64,000 nucleotides of DNA, from NCBI RefSeq assembly GCF_002250505.1, contig NZ_NJGY01000001.1, positions 1,360,489-1,424,488 of the forward strand, in the 5' to 3' direction. Of the stretch, positions 15,578 through 24,885 are shown in pieces. The position numbers and the translations under genes were made by a program. This stretch comes from Janthinobacterium sp. PC23-8. GTDB taxonomy: Bacteria; Pseudomonadota; Gammaproteobacteria; Burkholderiales; Burkholderiaceae_D. Every line of letters starts with the position of its first letter. Positions within the stretch are counted from its first letter, which is position 1. Under the pieces are notes generated by a model. That model did no database searches. It was not told the origin of the DNA and saw only the letters and a program-made list of their open reading frames with translations.

Positions 15578-18410
15578 CGTTACAGGTGTACGTTTTCGCG
15601 CCCTGATGGGCTTGGGCAACCTGGCCATGGGGGTGTCGTTGTGCAGCACCACTTATGCTCAGGATCAGGCCAATACGGCCCAGAGCAATGCTCACGGCGC
15701 CGCCAGCGAGGTTGGCCTGCCGCAGATTCTGGTGCGCGGCAAGTCCACGCTCGATATGGACATCCGCCGCAGCCGTGACGACATCCAGCCCTATGTGGTG
15801 TTTGATGCCGAGCAGATTGCCCAAAGTGGCGCGCAAACCATCGAAAGTTTCCTGCAGACCTATCTGCCGATGAATGCGCAGCAGAACACGACCTCGCAAC
15901 TGGGTCCACAGACCTCGCCACAGGGCCGCCTCGACCTGCGTGGCCTGGGCGCCAACCAGACGCTGATTCTGGTTGACGGGCGCCGTCTGCCCAGCATTTC
16001 GACGGGCGATTCTTTTCAACAGCCCAACCTCAACGGCATTTCGGTGTCGCAGATCGAACGCATCGAGATCCTGCCGGCGACGGCGAGCGGCATCTATGGT
16101 GGTGGCGCGACCGGTGGTGTGATCAACATTATTCTCAAGCGCGACTACTCCGGGATCGAGGTCGATGCCAGCTATGGCAATGCTTCTGATGGGGCGGCGG
16201 GGCAATACCGCGTGGGCCTCAGCGGTGGTTTCTCGCTGGAAGACGGGCGCACGCGGGTGCTGTTTTCGGCCTCGCATGCCGATGCCGGGGTGCTGCAGTC
16301 AAACCGGCGCGATTTCAACAGTCAGGGGCGACAACTACAAATGCGCAACGCTCCGACCGATCCCAGCATCTTGCTGGGCGGCGCCAACATCTGTTCCACC
16401 GTTGATGGCTCTACCTGCTCGACCCAACCCTTGCAGCTCAAGAGTGGTGCAGCGCTGGGATCGGCGCTCACCAGCGTTCCCGCCAAATACACCGGGGCGG
16501 CCAGTGATGGCGGCGCGGCACTGGCCGCCAATGCCGGCCAACTCCAGTTCAACCAGACTGCGCAGCCCCTCTGGTCGGCGCCTGAAACCACGACGTTCAC
16601 CTTCAACCCGCGCCGCGAGTTCACGAAAGATGTCGAAGCCTATCTGGACTACGCGTATGACTATTCCAGGACTTCCCTGACGATGCCAACGCAGAGCCTG
16701 CAGTATGTGCCGGCCAGCGCGACGGTCAATCCCTTCGAGCAGGATGTGCTGTCCTACCTCACCGTGCCCAATGGCCTGGTGCAGCAGCAGGTGGTCAAGA
16801 ACACCCGCGTCCATGTCGGGTCGATTGTGCGCTTGCCCGGGCACTGGAGCGCGGTGCTGGAATACGGCTGGCTGCACAACACCACCTCCAGCATCAACAG
16901 CACCGCCCTCGGTGCCGCGTCGCAGGCCGCCGACGACACCCTTCAGGGTGCGGCGCTGCGCGACATCGTGGCCTCGCCGCTCGGCGATCCGAACTCGCTG
17001 TTTTCGTTCTACAAACAGAGAGGTGAACTCGGCAACACGCTCAAGACCCTGTCCCTGCGTCTGAGCGGCCCGCTCATGAAGCTGCCGGGCGGCAACCTGA
17101 CTGCCACGGCCTCGTTGGAGCAACGGCGTGAAACCAGCGACAACTCCATCAATTTCAGCGATATCGGTGGCGCCAGCACCTTCTCCTGGACACCTGAAGC
17201 CCATCGGAAGGTCGATGCGCAATATCTGGAACTGCGCGCGCCGGTGCTTTCGCCCAGCAACAACGTATTTCTCGTGAATGCGCTGGAACTGATGGCCTCG
17301 ATTCGCCATGATGGTTACCGGACTGACTTTTCGGGCTCGTCGATTCCGGTCGACAGCGCCAACGGGCCGTTCCTGCCCCAGTCACCCTCGGTCAACAGCT
17401 TTGGCTCGACCAACTCCACGCTGGGCTTTCGGTATGCGCCGACGCGCGATATCGCCTTGCGCGCCAGCCATGGCACGGGCTTCCTGCCGCCCGACCTTGG
17501 CCAGATTCGCAGTGCGGCGCCAGGCCAGTACTCGTCGTTCCTGATCTCCCTGTTGAATCTGCGCGATCCGGCACGCGGCAACTCGCCCGTTCCCGCGCCG
17601 CTGACGGTGCTGGCGGGCGGCAACCCGTCGCTCAAGCCGGAAGCCTCGCGCAGCTCTTCCCTGGGTCTGGTGCTGACTCCGCAGTTTGCGCCGGGCTTGC
17701 GTATTTCCCTGGATCACACCGATATCCGCAAGACCAATGAGATCGGTGCGCTGCCACTGCAATATTTTATCGACCACGAAGCCTCGCTCCCTGGGCGCGT
17801 GGTGCGTGGGCCGGGTTCGGGCGGGCAGCCGGGCGCCATCACGCAGATCGACGCGTCGTCGCTCAATCTGGCCAGCACCCGCCTTCAGGCGCTCGACCTT
17901 CAGGCTGAATACGCTATCAACAGCGAGACGCTGGGGCGTTTGCGCTTCCATGCTGCCGCCACTTACACGAAGGAGCTGAGCCGCCGTGTCCTGGCGACGG
18001 AGGCGGCGGTGGATCGTGCCGGTTTTTCCGATGGCCCGCTGAAGTGGCGTGGCAACCTCGGGATCGACTGGAGCAGGAACGACGCCTGGAGCGCTGGCTG
18101 GAACGCTCAGTATTACGACAGCTACCGGGTTTGCCAGTCCACCCAGTCGGAAGCCGACTGCCAGATGTGGGAGATGTGGCAGGGCGCCAGCAAGGTACCC
18201 AGTCAGTTGTACCACGACGTCTATGTGCGCCATGACTTCGGCACGAGAGGCGGCGTTCTGGGCGAAACCGAAGCGAGCTTTGGCGTGAACAACGTGTTCA
18301 ACAACCAGGGTTCGTCCATCGCCAGCGGCGTTGCCTATATTGTGGGCCCGACGTCTTATGTCGATCCGCGCGGGCGCCGCTTCACGCTGTCGCTGCGCAA
18401 GCACTTCTGA
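15567..18410 (+). CDS. TonB-dependent outer-membrane receptor
   Basis: The 947-residue protein has a signal peptide (about residues 1-31, cleavage after TYA), a plug domain with VFDAEQIAQSGAQTIESFL, LRGLGANQTLILVDGRRL and IERIEILPATASGIYGGGA, and a large beta-barrel ending in the phenylalanine of SLRKHF. There is no N-terminal signalling domain. TonB receptors take up scarce compounds such as siderophores, vitamins or oligopeptides. The plug type is not one of the classic siderophore groups. It is the last gene of its operon, with an AGGGG ribosome-binding site inside the transporter gene. Peptide uptake is the best guess given the SbmA-like partner. Confidence 0.92.
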   Translation: MKFDVTGVRFRALMGLGNLAMGVSLCSTTYAQDQANTAQSNAHGAASEVGLPQILVRGKSTLDMDIRRSRDDIQPYVVFDAEQIAQSGAQTIESFLQTYLPMNAQQNTTSQLGPQTSPQGRLDLRGLGANQTLILVDGRRLPSISTGDSFQQPNLNGISVSQIERIEILPATASGIYGGGATGGVINIILKRDYSGIEVDASYGNASDGAAGQYRVGLSGGFSLEDGRTRVLFSASHADAGVLQSNRRDFNSQGRQLQMRNAPTDPSILLGGANICSTVDGSTCSTQPLQLKSGAALGSALTSVPAKYTGAASDGGAALAANAGQLQFNQTAQPLWSAPETTTFTFNPRREFTKDVEAYLDYAYDYSRTSLTMPTQSLQYVPASATVNPFEQDVLSYLTVPNGLVQQQVVKNTRVHVGSIVRLPGHWSAVLEYGWLHNTTSSINSTALGAASQAADDTLQGAALRDIVASPLGDPNSLFSFYKQRGELGNTLKTLSLRLSGPLMKLPGGNLTATASLEQRRETSDNSINFSDIGGASTFSWTPEAHRKVDAQYLELRAPVLSPSNNVFLVNALELMASIRHDGYRTDFSGSSIPVDSANGPFLPQSPSVNSFGSTNSTLGFRYAPTRDIALRASHGTGFLPPDLGQIRSAAPGQYSSFLISLLNLRDPARGNSPVPAPLTVLAGGNPSLKPEASRSSSLGLVLTPQFAPGLRISLDHTDIRKTNEIGALPLQYFIDHEASLPGRVVRGPGSGGQPGAITQIDASSLNLASTRLQALDLQAEYAINSETLGRLRFHAAATYTKELSRRVLATEAAVDRAGFSDGPLKWRGNLGIDWSRNDAWSAGWNAQYYDSYRVCQSTQSEADCQMWEMWQGASKVPSQLYHDVYVRHDFGTRGGVLGETEASFGVNNVFNNQGSSIASGVAYIVGPTSYVDPRGRRFTLSLRKHF

Positions 18411-18420
18411 TCAAGCGGGC

Positions 18421-18452
18421 GCCGTTACCGGGAGCCGTTACCGGGAGCCGTT
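18421..18452. repeat. Short tandem repeat between the TonB and AraC genes
   Basis: GCCGTTACCGGGA occurs twice in tandem, followed by a partial third copy (GCCGTT). The spacer on the other side of the AraC gene (19381-19404) also holds a 12-bp tandem duplication (GTTGCGTGACCG). Their function, if any, is unknown. Confidence 0.7.
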
Positions 18453-18499
18453 CTCACATGTTGGGCGTGATCCGCTCAGCGCGGCGGGAAGGCCCCGGT

Positions 18500-19378
18500 T
18501 CAGGAACGATTGTTGGCGCGCATCGTTTTGGCCGTGATGCCGAACCGCGCCCGGAACAGGCGTGAGAAGTGGGACAGGCTGGAAAAGCCCACGTCATAGG
18601 CAATCTGGGAGATACGTTCCTGGGTCCGCACGAGCTGGTACTGCGCGGCCACCAGCCTGGTTTCAATGAGCACCGCGCTGAAACTGGTGCCGTGGGCTGC
18701 GCAAGTATTGTAGATCGTACGCACCGAGCATTTCAGCTTCGCTGCGGCATCTTGCGCCGACATGCCGGTTTGCTCGATGTTGCGGGCGATGAACCACAGG
18801 ATTTCGCCCATGCGCCCGCGCGCGCGCGGCATGATGTTGTCTGGCCTGGTGCCGGCGGCCAGCGCGGTGCGCAGCAGGTCGCTGATCATGGTCAGGGCCT
18901 GGGGCAGGGTTTCATCGTCCTTGAGATCCGGGATACGCCGAGCCAGATCGGCGATGATCGGGGCGGCAAAATAATCTTTGCTGATGTAGAGGTCCGGCAA
19001 GACCTGTAAATTGTCCAGGAAGCGCTGCATCGACCACCAGCCCGGCAAGGTGATGATCAGCATGTCCACCTCGCCAGAGCCGGCCAGCGCCATGGGCTGC
19101 CAGGCGCAGGCGACAAAGATGTCGCCTGCCTGCAGCATGCGGCGATGCCCGTGCTGGTCCACGCTCAATTGGCCAGAACGCAGGAAAATGGTGTGGGTGC
19201 AAAAGCCCCTGCCGTCCGCGCCCGTCGCGCCTTCGATGGAGCAGGCGAAGGCACCGGCGCAGATGTGGTGTACGGTGGCGATGTCGCGTGTCACACTGGT
19301 GACACACCAGCCATGGCCTTCGCGGGAACCGCGAAAGCTGTTGTCGAAGACGGCAATAAGCGAAGACTTCACTGACAT
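18500..19378 (-). CDS. AraC-family transcriptional regulator
   Basis: The 292-residue protein has an N-terminal AraC_binding_2-like sensing domain and a C-terminal AraC helix-turn-helix pair: SAQDAAAKLKCSVRTIYNTC for the first helix set and ISQIAYDVGFSSLSHFSRLF for the second. It lies between the two convergent operons of the thioredoxin/TldD system, on the minus strand. The element found upstream of both operons has direct repeats 22 bp apart next to a -10-like box, as expected for activation by this kind of protein. Its ligand could be the transported substrate. Confidence 0.92.
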   Translation of the reverse strand: MSVKSSLIAVFDNSFRGSREGHGWCVTSVTRDIATVHHICAGAFACSIEGATGADGRGFCTHTIFLRSGQLSVDQHGHRRMLQAGDIFVACAWQPMALAGSGEVDMLIITLPGWWSMQRFLDNLQVLPDLYISKDYFAAPIIADLARRIPDLKDDETLPQALTMISDLLRTALAAGTRPDNIMPRARGRMGEILWFIARNIEQTGMSAQDAAAKLKCSVRTIYNTCAAHGTSFSAVLIETRLVAAQYQLVRTQERISQIAYDVGFSSLSHFSRLFRARFGITAKTMRANNRS

Positions 19379-19450
19379 ACGTTGCGTGACCGGTTGCGTG
19401 ACCGGCCCGGATCATCGCCGGGCCGCCTCCTTGAGCTGGGCACCTCCAGA

Positions 19451-20317
19451 TTACACGACCAGCGTGGCGGCGTCATCAAGCATTTTTTGTTGCATCTCGC
19501 TCCGCCAGAGGGCCAACCTGGCTTTGATCCGGGCCTGCCTGGCCACCGACCGCTCCTTGAGGGCCAGCGTGACCGGGTCGGCGGCCCAGCGTTTATTCAC
19601 TTCTTCCAGGAACTCTTCGTAGCTGGGATCGCCATCGCCGTCCACCATGTTCAGCGCGGTGAATGATTCTTCACTGATGCGGTCCATGGCGGACTTGAAA
19701 AAGCTGGCCTCGGCCTCGGTGAACGGGTCCTCGTCGCTGGCCTCGGCCTCGGCGGACAACTGCGCAGTCCAGGCCCGCATGACGTCCTGGACTGCACCGG
19801 GCGACAGTTCCAGGTCCCAGGCCAGCGACAGCATCAAGTCGACCACCGGCTCGCTGGCGGGGGCTTCCCGCTGGGCCTGTGTCAGCCTGGTGCGGGCGGC
19901 GCGCCAGCTTGGCTTGTCGACGGTGGTGTCGAGCGATCGCTGCACCAGCGTGATGATGGCGACACAGGCGTCGCGCACCGCGCCGGCTTCGACGTGCCGG
20001 GCGCGGCCATGGACCGGATCCGTCCAGGCCAGCAGCACTGTACGGCGGGCGAGGTGGCCGGTCCCGGCACCGACCGGAATGCGCTCGAGCAGGGCGTCGT
20101 AAAACGTCAGGGCCGCGTCGTCCTCGCCAAAGGCGCCCAGCGCCGGCAACAGCCGGACCAGGGCCGGGTGCAGGCCGTAATCTTGCGAGATCATGGTCAG
20201 ATCACCCTCGATCGAGGCGTGGGTCAGCCACACGCAATACACCGGCCCCTTGCTGCGGACGTCGGCCTGCAGGGCCTGCTTGGTGGCTGCGTTGCCAAAG
20301 GCGTGGAAAGTGCTCAC
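19451..20317 (-). CDS. Unknown protein X2, coupled to second thioredoxin
   Basis: The 288-residue soluble protein matches no family I know. The start is the GTG at 20317: GGAGG lies 6 nt upstream and GTGA overlaps the thioredoxin stop. Features are PVYCVW near the start, IPVGA at 80-84, a SWRAARTRLTQAQ helix at 137-149, LMLSLAW at 161-167, a very acidic linker near 190-205 and a basic C-terminal helix. The order and spacing of these anchors match X1, so the two are probably diverged paralogues, each bound to its own thioredoxin gene. A heteromeric complex is an attractive but untested idea. Confidence 0.82.
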   Translation of the reverse strand: MSTFHAFGNAATKQALQADVRSKGPVYCVWLTHASIEGDLTMISQDYGLHPALVRLLPALGAFGEDDAALTFYDALLERIPVGAGTGHLARRTVLLAWTDPVHGRARHVEAGAVRDACVAIITLVQRSLDTTVDKPSWRAARTRLTQAQREAPASEPVVDLMLSLAWDLELSPGAVQDVMRAWTAQLSAEAEASDEDPFTEAEASFFKSAMDRISEESFTALNMVDGDGDPSYEEFLEEVNKRWAADPVTLALKERSVARQARIKARLALWRSEMQQKMLDDAATLVV

Positions 20318-20649
20318 TGGCCGCCTCCGGTGTAGGGTTCGAGCACCGATGCCAGCTTGCCGCGCGAGATCAGGCCGATGAAGCGCTCTACCGGCGCGCC
20401 GTCCTTGATCAGAATGAAGGTCGGCACGCTCTGCACGCCGTAAGCCTCGGCCAGTTCGGACTCCTGGTCGATATCGACCTTGACGAAGGCGACCTCGCCC
20501 TCGAACTCGCGCGCAGCATCTTCCAGCGCGGGCGCCGAGGCCTTGCACGGGCCGCACCAAACGGCGTGGAAATCAATCAGCACAGGAATCGACGAGCGCA
20601 GCACATCGTCCTCGAAGCTGTTGGTGGTAGTGACTTTGAGCAAAGACAT
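20314..20649 (-). CDS. Thioredoxin (second copy)
   Basis: The 111-residue protein has VWCGPC (C32, C35) and the cis-proline segment SVPTFILIKDG. It is cytoplasmic. It lies 54 bp after the thioredoxin reductase gene on the same strand and is coupled to X2 by GTGA. The local reductase probably recharges this protein and perhaps the other thioredoxin. Compared with the first copy it differs in the residues around the active site (HAVWCGPC instead of APWCGPC), which may tune redox potential or partner choice. Confidence 0.93.
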   Translation of the reverse strand: MSLLKVTTTNSFEDDVLRSSIPVLIDFHAVWCGPCKASAPALEDAAREFEGEVAFVKVDIDQESELAEAYGVQSVPTFILIKDGAPVERFIGLISRGKLASVLEPYTGGGQ

Positions 20650-20703
20650 GGTTGCATCCTTTATAGGTAGACGCCGCCCGCCAGGCGGGGCGGCTGGAAG
20701 GGG

Positions 20704-21681
<978 letters not shown>

Positions 21682-23184
21682 TTATCCCTTTGCGCCACCG
21701 ACGACGACGTTGTCGATGCGAATCGTCGGCTGGCCCACGCCGACCGCCACCATCTGGCCGTGTTTGCCGCACAGCGCGACACCGCCATCGAGCGCCAGAT
21801 CGTTGCCGATCATCGAGATGGATTTGAGTGTCTGGTTGCCCACGCCGATCAGCGTGGCCCCTTCGATGGCGGCGGTTACCTTGCCGTTCTCGATCAGAAA
21901 GGCCTGCTCGGCAGAAAAATTGAACTGGCCCGAGGTGATGTCCACGGTGCCGCCGCTGAACTCGACCGCATAGATGCCGTTGCGCACCGACGCGATGATT
22001 TCTTGCGGGTCATAAGAGCCGTTGTCCAGGAAGGTGTTGGTCATGCGCGGCATCGGCAGGTCGGCGTAGGACTGGCGCCGGCCATTGCCGGTCGCGCTGC
22101 AGCCCATCAGCCGGGCGCTGGTCTTGTCATGCATAAGGCCGACCAGGCGGCCGTCCTCGATCAGCAAGTTGCGCTGGCCGGCCACGCCTTCATCGTCCAC
22201 ATTGAGCGAGCCACGTGCTTCGGGCAGCGTCGCATCGTCGAAGACGTTGACGCCGGCGGCGGCGATCTGCTGGCCGATCATGCCGTTGAACACCGATTCA
22301 CGCTTGCGATGGAAATCGCCCTCCAGCCCGTGCCCGACCGCCTCGTGCAGCAGCACCCCGGGGAAGCCTGAGCCCAGTATCACGGTCATCTCGCCGGCCG
22401 GCGAAGGCTTGGCGCCCAGGTTGGTGAGCGCTATGGAGGTGGCCTTGCGCACCATTTTTTCCAGCCGGTCGGCGCTGAACTCACTTAATGCAAACCGGCC
22501 GCCGCCGCCGGCAGCGCCCGTGCTGCGCTTGCTGGGGCTCTCGGCGATGACCGAGATGTCCAGCCGCACCAGCGGGCGGACATCGCCGGCGAGCGTGCCG
22601 TCGGTGGCCGCCACCAGCACGGTTGTATCTTCCACCGACAGCTGGGCCGAGACCTCGATGATGCGCGGATCAATGGCGCGCGCCATCTGGTCGAGCCGCT
22701 GCAGCAGCGCCACCTTTTCGACGCTGTCCATGCCGCCCGCCGCCTCGATGGCCGGGTAGGCCCGGGCATCACGGGCCACCCCGGCAATGGCCACGCCACG
22801 TCCGGTCGCACCGGCATCCTGGCCCTGGGCTTGCATGCTGCGGGCCGCCGCAGTGATGGCGCTGATGGCTTTTTGACTGATATCGCTGGAATAGGCAAAG
22901 GCGGTGTTGTCGCCGTTGACAGCGCGTGCGCCCACGCCTTGCGAAATCGAGAAGGCGGCGCGGGCAACCTTGCCGCGTTCCAGCGACCAGGCATCGCGGG
23001 TGGTCAATTCGAAATAGAGGTCGCCGTAATCGGCGCCGCGCGCCCACAGGCCGGACAGCCCCGTCTGCAGCTGGTTGATATCGAGGTCGTTAGCGACCAG
23101 TAATCTGTCCTGGGCCAGGGCCAGGCGATGGGAAGCGGTCATAAGCATGGGAATCGGCTTTCTCTTCAAAGGAGTGGTTGACAT
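21682..23184 (-). CDS. tldD: TldD metalloprotease subunit
   Basis: The 500-residue protein contains the TldD zinc-site motif HEAVGHGLEGD (280-290, H280/E281/H285 with downstream ligands) and the C-terminal glycine-rich region (GGTVDITSGQFNFSAEQAF). TldD with TldE forms a metalloprotease that degrades unfolded peptides and removes leader peptides from microcins such as microcin B17. The stop of tldE overlaps this start by one base (TGATG). The N-terminus is about 15-20 residues longer than usual; ATGs at codons 13 and 15 are alternative starts. Placement with thioredoxins and an SbmA-like transporter suggests a dedicated peptide substrate. Confidence 0.93.
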   Translation of the reverse strand: MSTTPLKRKPIPMLMTASHRLALAQDRLLVANDLDINQLQTGLSGLWARGADYGDLYFELTTRDAWSLERGKVARAAFSISQGVGARAVNGDNTAFAYSSDISQKAISAITAAARSMQAQGQDAGATGRGVAIAGVARDARAYPAIEAAGGMDSVEKVALLQRLDQMARAIDPRIIEVSAQLSVEDTTVLVAATDGTLAGDVRPLVRLDISVIAESPSKRSTGAAGGGGRFALSEFSADRLEKMVRKATSIALTNLGAKPSPAGEMTVILGSGFPGVLLHEAVGHGLEGDFHRKRESVFNGMIGQQIAAAGVNVFDDATLPEARGSLNVDDEGVAGQRNLLIEDGRLVGLMHDKTSARLMGCSATGNGRRQSYADLPMPRMTNTFLDNGSYDPQEIIASVRNGIYAVEFSGGTVDITSGQFNFSAEQAFLIENGKVTAAIEGATLIGVGNQTLKSISMIGNDLALDGGVALCGKHGQMVAVGVGQPTIRIDNVVVGGAKG

Positions 23185-24587
23185 CAGCGTCCGGCGATCT
23201 GCAAGTCGGGCAGCAGGATCGAGCCGACCCGGATCGCGCCCTCGCGGTGCACGTCGGCGCCCACCGCGACGATGGCCTTGAGCATGTCTTGCAGATTGCC
23301 GGCCACCGTGAAAGCGTGGACAGGCCGCACGACCAGACCGTTTTCAACCCAGAAGCCGGCCGCCGCCCGCGAATACACGCCGGTGGCCAGATTGCTGCCG
23401 CCGCCCATGAAGCGGGTCAGCCACAGGCCGGTGCCCAGCTTGCGCAGCATGGCCGGCAAGTCGTCGCCCGGCAGGGTGGCGCTGCTGGTCAGGGTGAGGT
23501 TGCGCATGCCGCCGGCGTTGCCGGTGGAGGCATGGCCCAGCTTGCGCGCCATGCGCGTGTCCAGAAACAGCCCCTCGACCACGCCGCTGCGCACGATGGC
23601 GCGGCGCCTGCCCGCCACGCCTTCGCTGTCGAACGTGGCGCTGGCCAGGCCAAAGGGCTCGAAGGGATCTTCTTCCAGCGTCAGGTGCGCGGCCGCCAGC
23701 GGTTGCCCCAGGGCGTCGGGCAGGAAGGTCAGGCGCTGAAACTGTGCCGTGCCGCTCAGCTGGGCGCACAGGTCGCGCACCAGGCTGGAGGCCACCGGCG
23801 CATCGACCAGCACCGGCACGCGACAGGTGGTCAGCCCTTCGGCGCCCAGCATGCCCAGCGCCTTTTCGGCGGCGATGCGGCCCACCTCGGCATGGGAGCG
23901 CAGACCGTCCAGGCGGCGGTCCACCGACGACCAGTTACCCTGGTACATGTCCTCGCCGCGCTGGGCGATGGTCTGGCACCAGCGCTGCTGGACCGAGCTG
24001 CTGCCGGTGCGGCAAAACCCCTGGCTGGTGGCCAGCGCAAAACGCATGTCCTGGCTGGCGGCGCCCGCCTGCGACACCCGCACCTCGTCACGGTTGGCGC
24101 TCGCCAGCGCGGCGGTCTCGATGGCCAGCGCGGCTTCGGTCAGATCCCCGGCGCTCTGGCCGCACGGCGCGAACAGTGGCACGCCCGGCGTTGACCATGC
24201 CAGGGCGTCGCGCTCGGCCAGGCCGGCATCCGGATCGGGTTCCAGCTGGCGCGCCATGGCGGCAGCCTGCTCCACCACCCGGTCGATGGCGCTGCGGCTC
24301 AGTGATTGGGTCGATGCAACGCCGGTGCGGCCATCGGCATAGACCGTGATGCGCAGGCTTTGACTGCCTTCGCGCACGGCGGTCTCGACCTGGCCACCGG
24401 CGACAGTGACGGTGACGCCGCCTTGCTCGCTGACCATGGCCATGGCCTCACGGGCACCCACGGCAGCGCTGCGCTCAATCGCGTACGCCACCGCTTGGGC
24501 AAGATCAGTCTTGCTTTGGAGAAGGTAGCCATCGCCACCCGCGATGGACGCTGTTCCGGTGGAGCGGGTAAGTCCGCTGAGGCTCAT
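23184..24587 (-). CDS. tldE: TldE/PmbA protease subunit
   Basis: The 467-residue protein matches PmbA/TldE, with RVPVLVDAPVASSLVRDL, the LFLDTRMARKLGHASTGNAG segment and the terminal GSILLPDLQIAG typical of the family. TldE is the partner subunit that lacks the zinc motif, and indeed no HExxxH is present. It is the first gene of the minus-strand operon, with an AAAGGAAAT ribosome-binding site before the ATG. The shared upstream element lies about 125 bp ahead. A second housekeeping tldD/tldE pair would be expected elsewhere in the genome if this pair is specialised. Confidence 0.93.
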   Translation of the reverse strand: MSLSGLTRSTGTASIAGGDGYLLQSKTDLAQAVAYAIERSAAVGAREAMAMVSEQGGVTVTVAGGQVETAVREGSQSLRITVYADGRTGVASTQSLSRSAIDRVVEQAAAMARQLEPDPDAGLAERDALAWSTPGVPLFAPCGQSAGDLTEAALAIETAALASANRDEVRVSQAGAASQDMRFALATSQGFCRTGSSSVQQRWCQTIAQRGEDMYQGNWSSVDRRLDGLRSHAEVGRIAAEKALGMLGAEGLTTCRVPVLVDAPVASSLVRDLCAQLSGTAQFQRLTFLPDALGQPLAAAHLTLEEDPFEPFGLASATFDSEGVAGRRRAIVRSGVVEGLFLDTRMARKLGHASTGNAGGMRNLTLTSSATLPGDDLPAMLRKLGTGLWLTRFMGGGSNLATGVYSRAAAGFWVENGLVVRPVHAFTVAGNLQDMLKAIVAVGADVHREGAIRVGSILLPDLQIAGR

Positions 24588-24682
24588 ATGATTTCCTTTG
24601 ATAAGCAGTTTTGGAGACCTGTCGGTTCAGGGCGGCGCACGCAGTACGGCCCGCCATCTCTGGCCGGTTGACCAATGCTGCA

Positions 24683-24750
24683 AATATAAGGTGAGCGCCG
24701 CCAGTGCGTTGGCTCCGCAGGACGCGGCTTGTTGTCTGACAGTGCAATCT
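24683..24750 (-). promoter_or_regulatory. Shared upstream element B with -10-like box for the tldE operon
   Basis: Read on the minus strand, 24750-24711 matches element A (12241-12280) at 33 of 40 positions, including TTGCACTGTCAG and GTCCTG blocks. TATATT at 24688-24683 is the -10-like box. The distance to the start codon is 124 nt from the element end, compared with 125 for element A. The remaining spacer to the helicase gene (24751-24885) shows no further feature. Confidence 0.65.
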
Positions 24751-24885
24751 ACGCAAAGTCCGCCGCAGCGGTGCCGGGTCTGGCGCAACCCCGCACTGCG
24801 GCTAACCACCTTTTTTCTGCCTCGGCTAAAATACCGGCTTGAGTAACCGCCACTTTCGGCAGCGCGCCCCGCGCCGACCCGCTTT

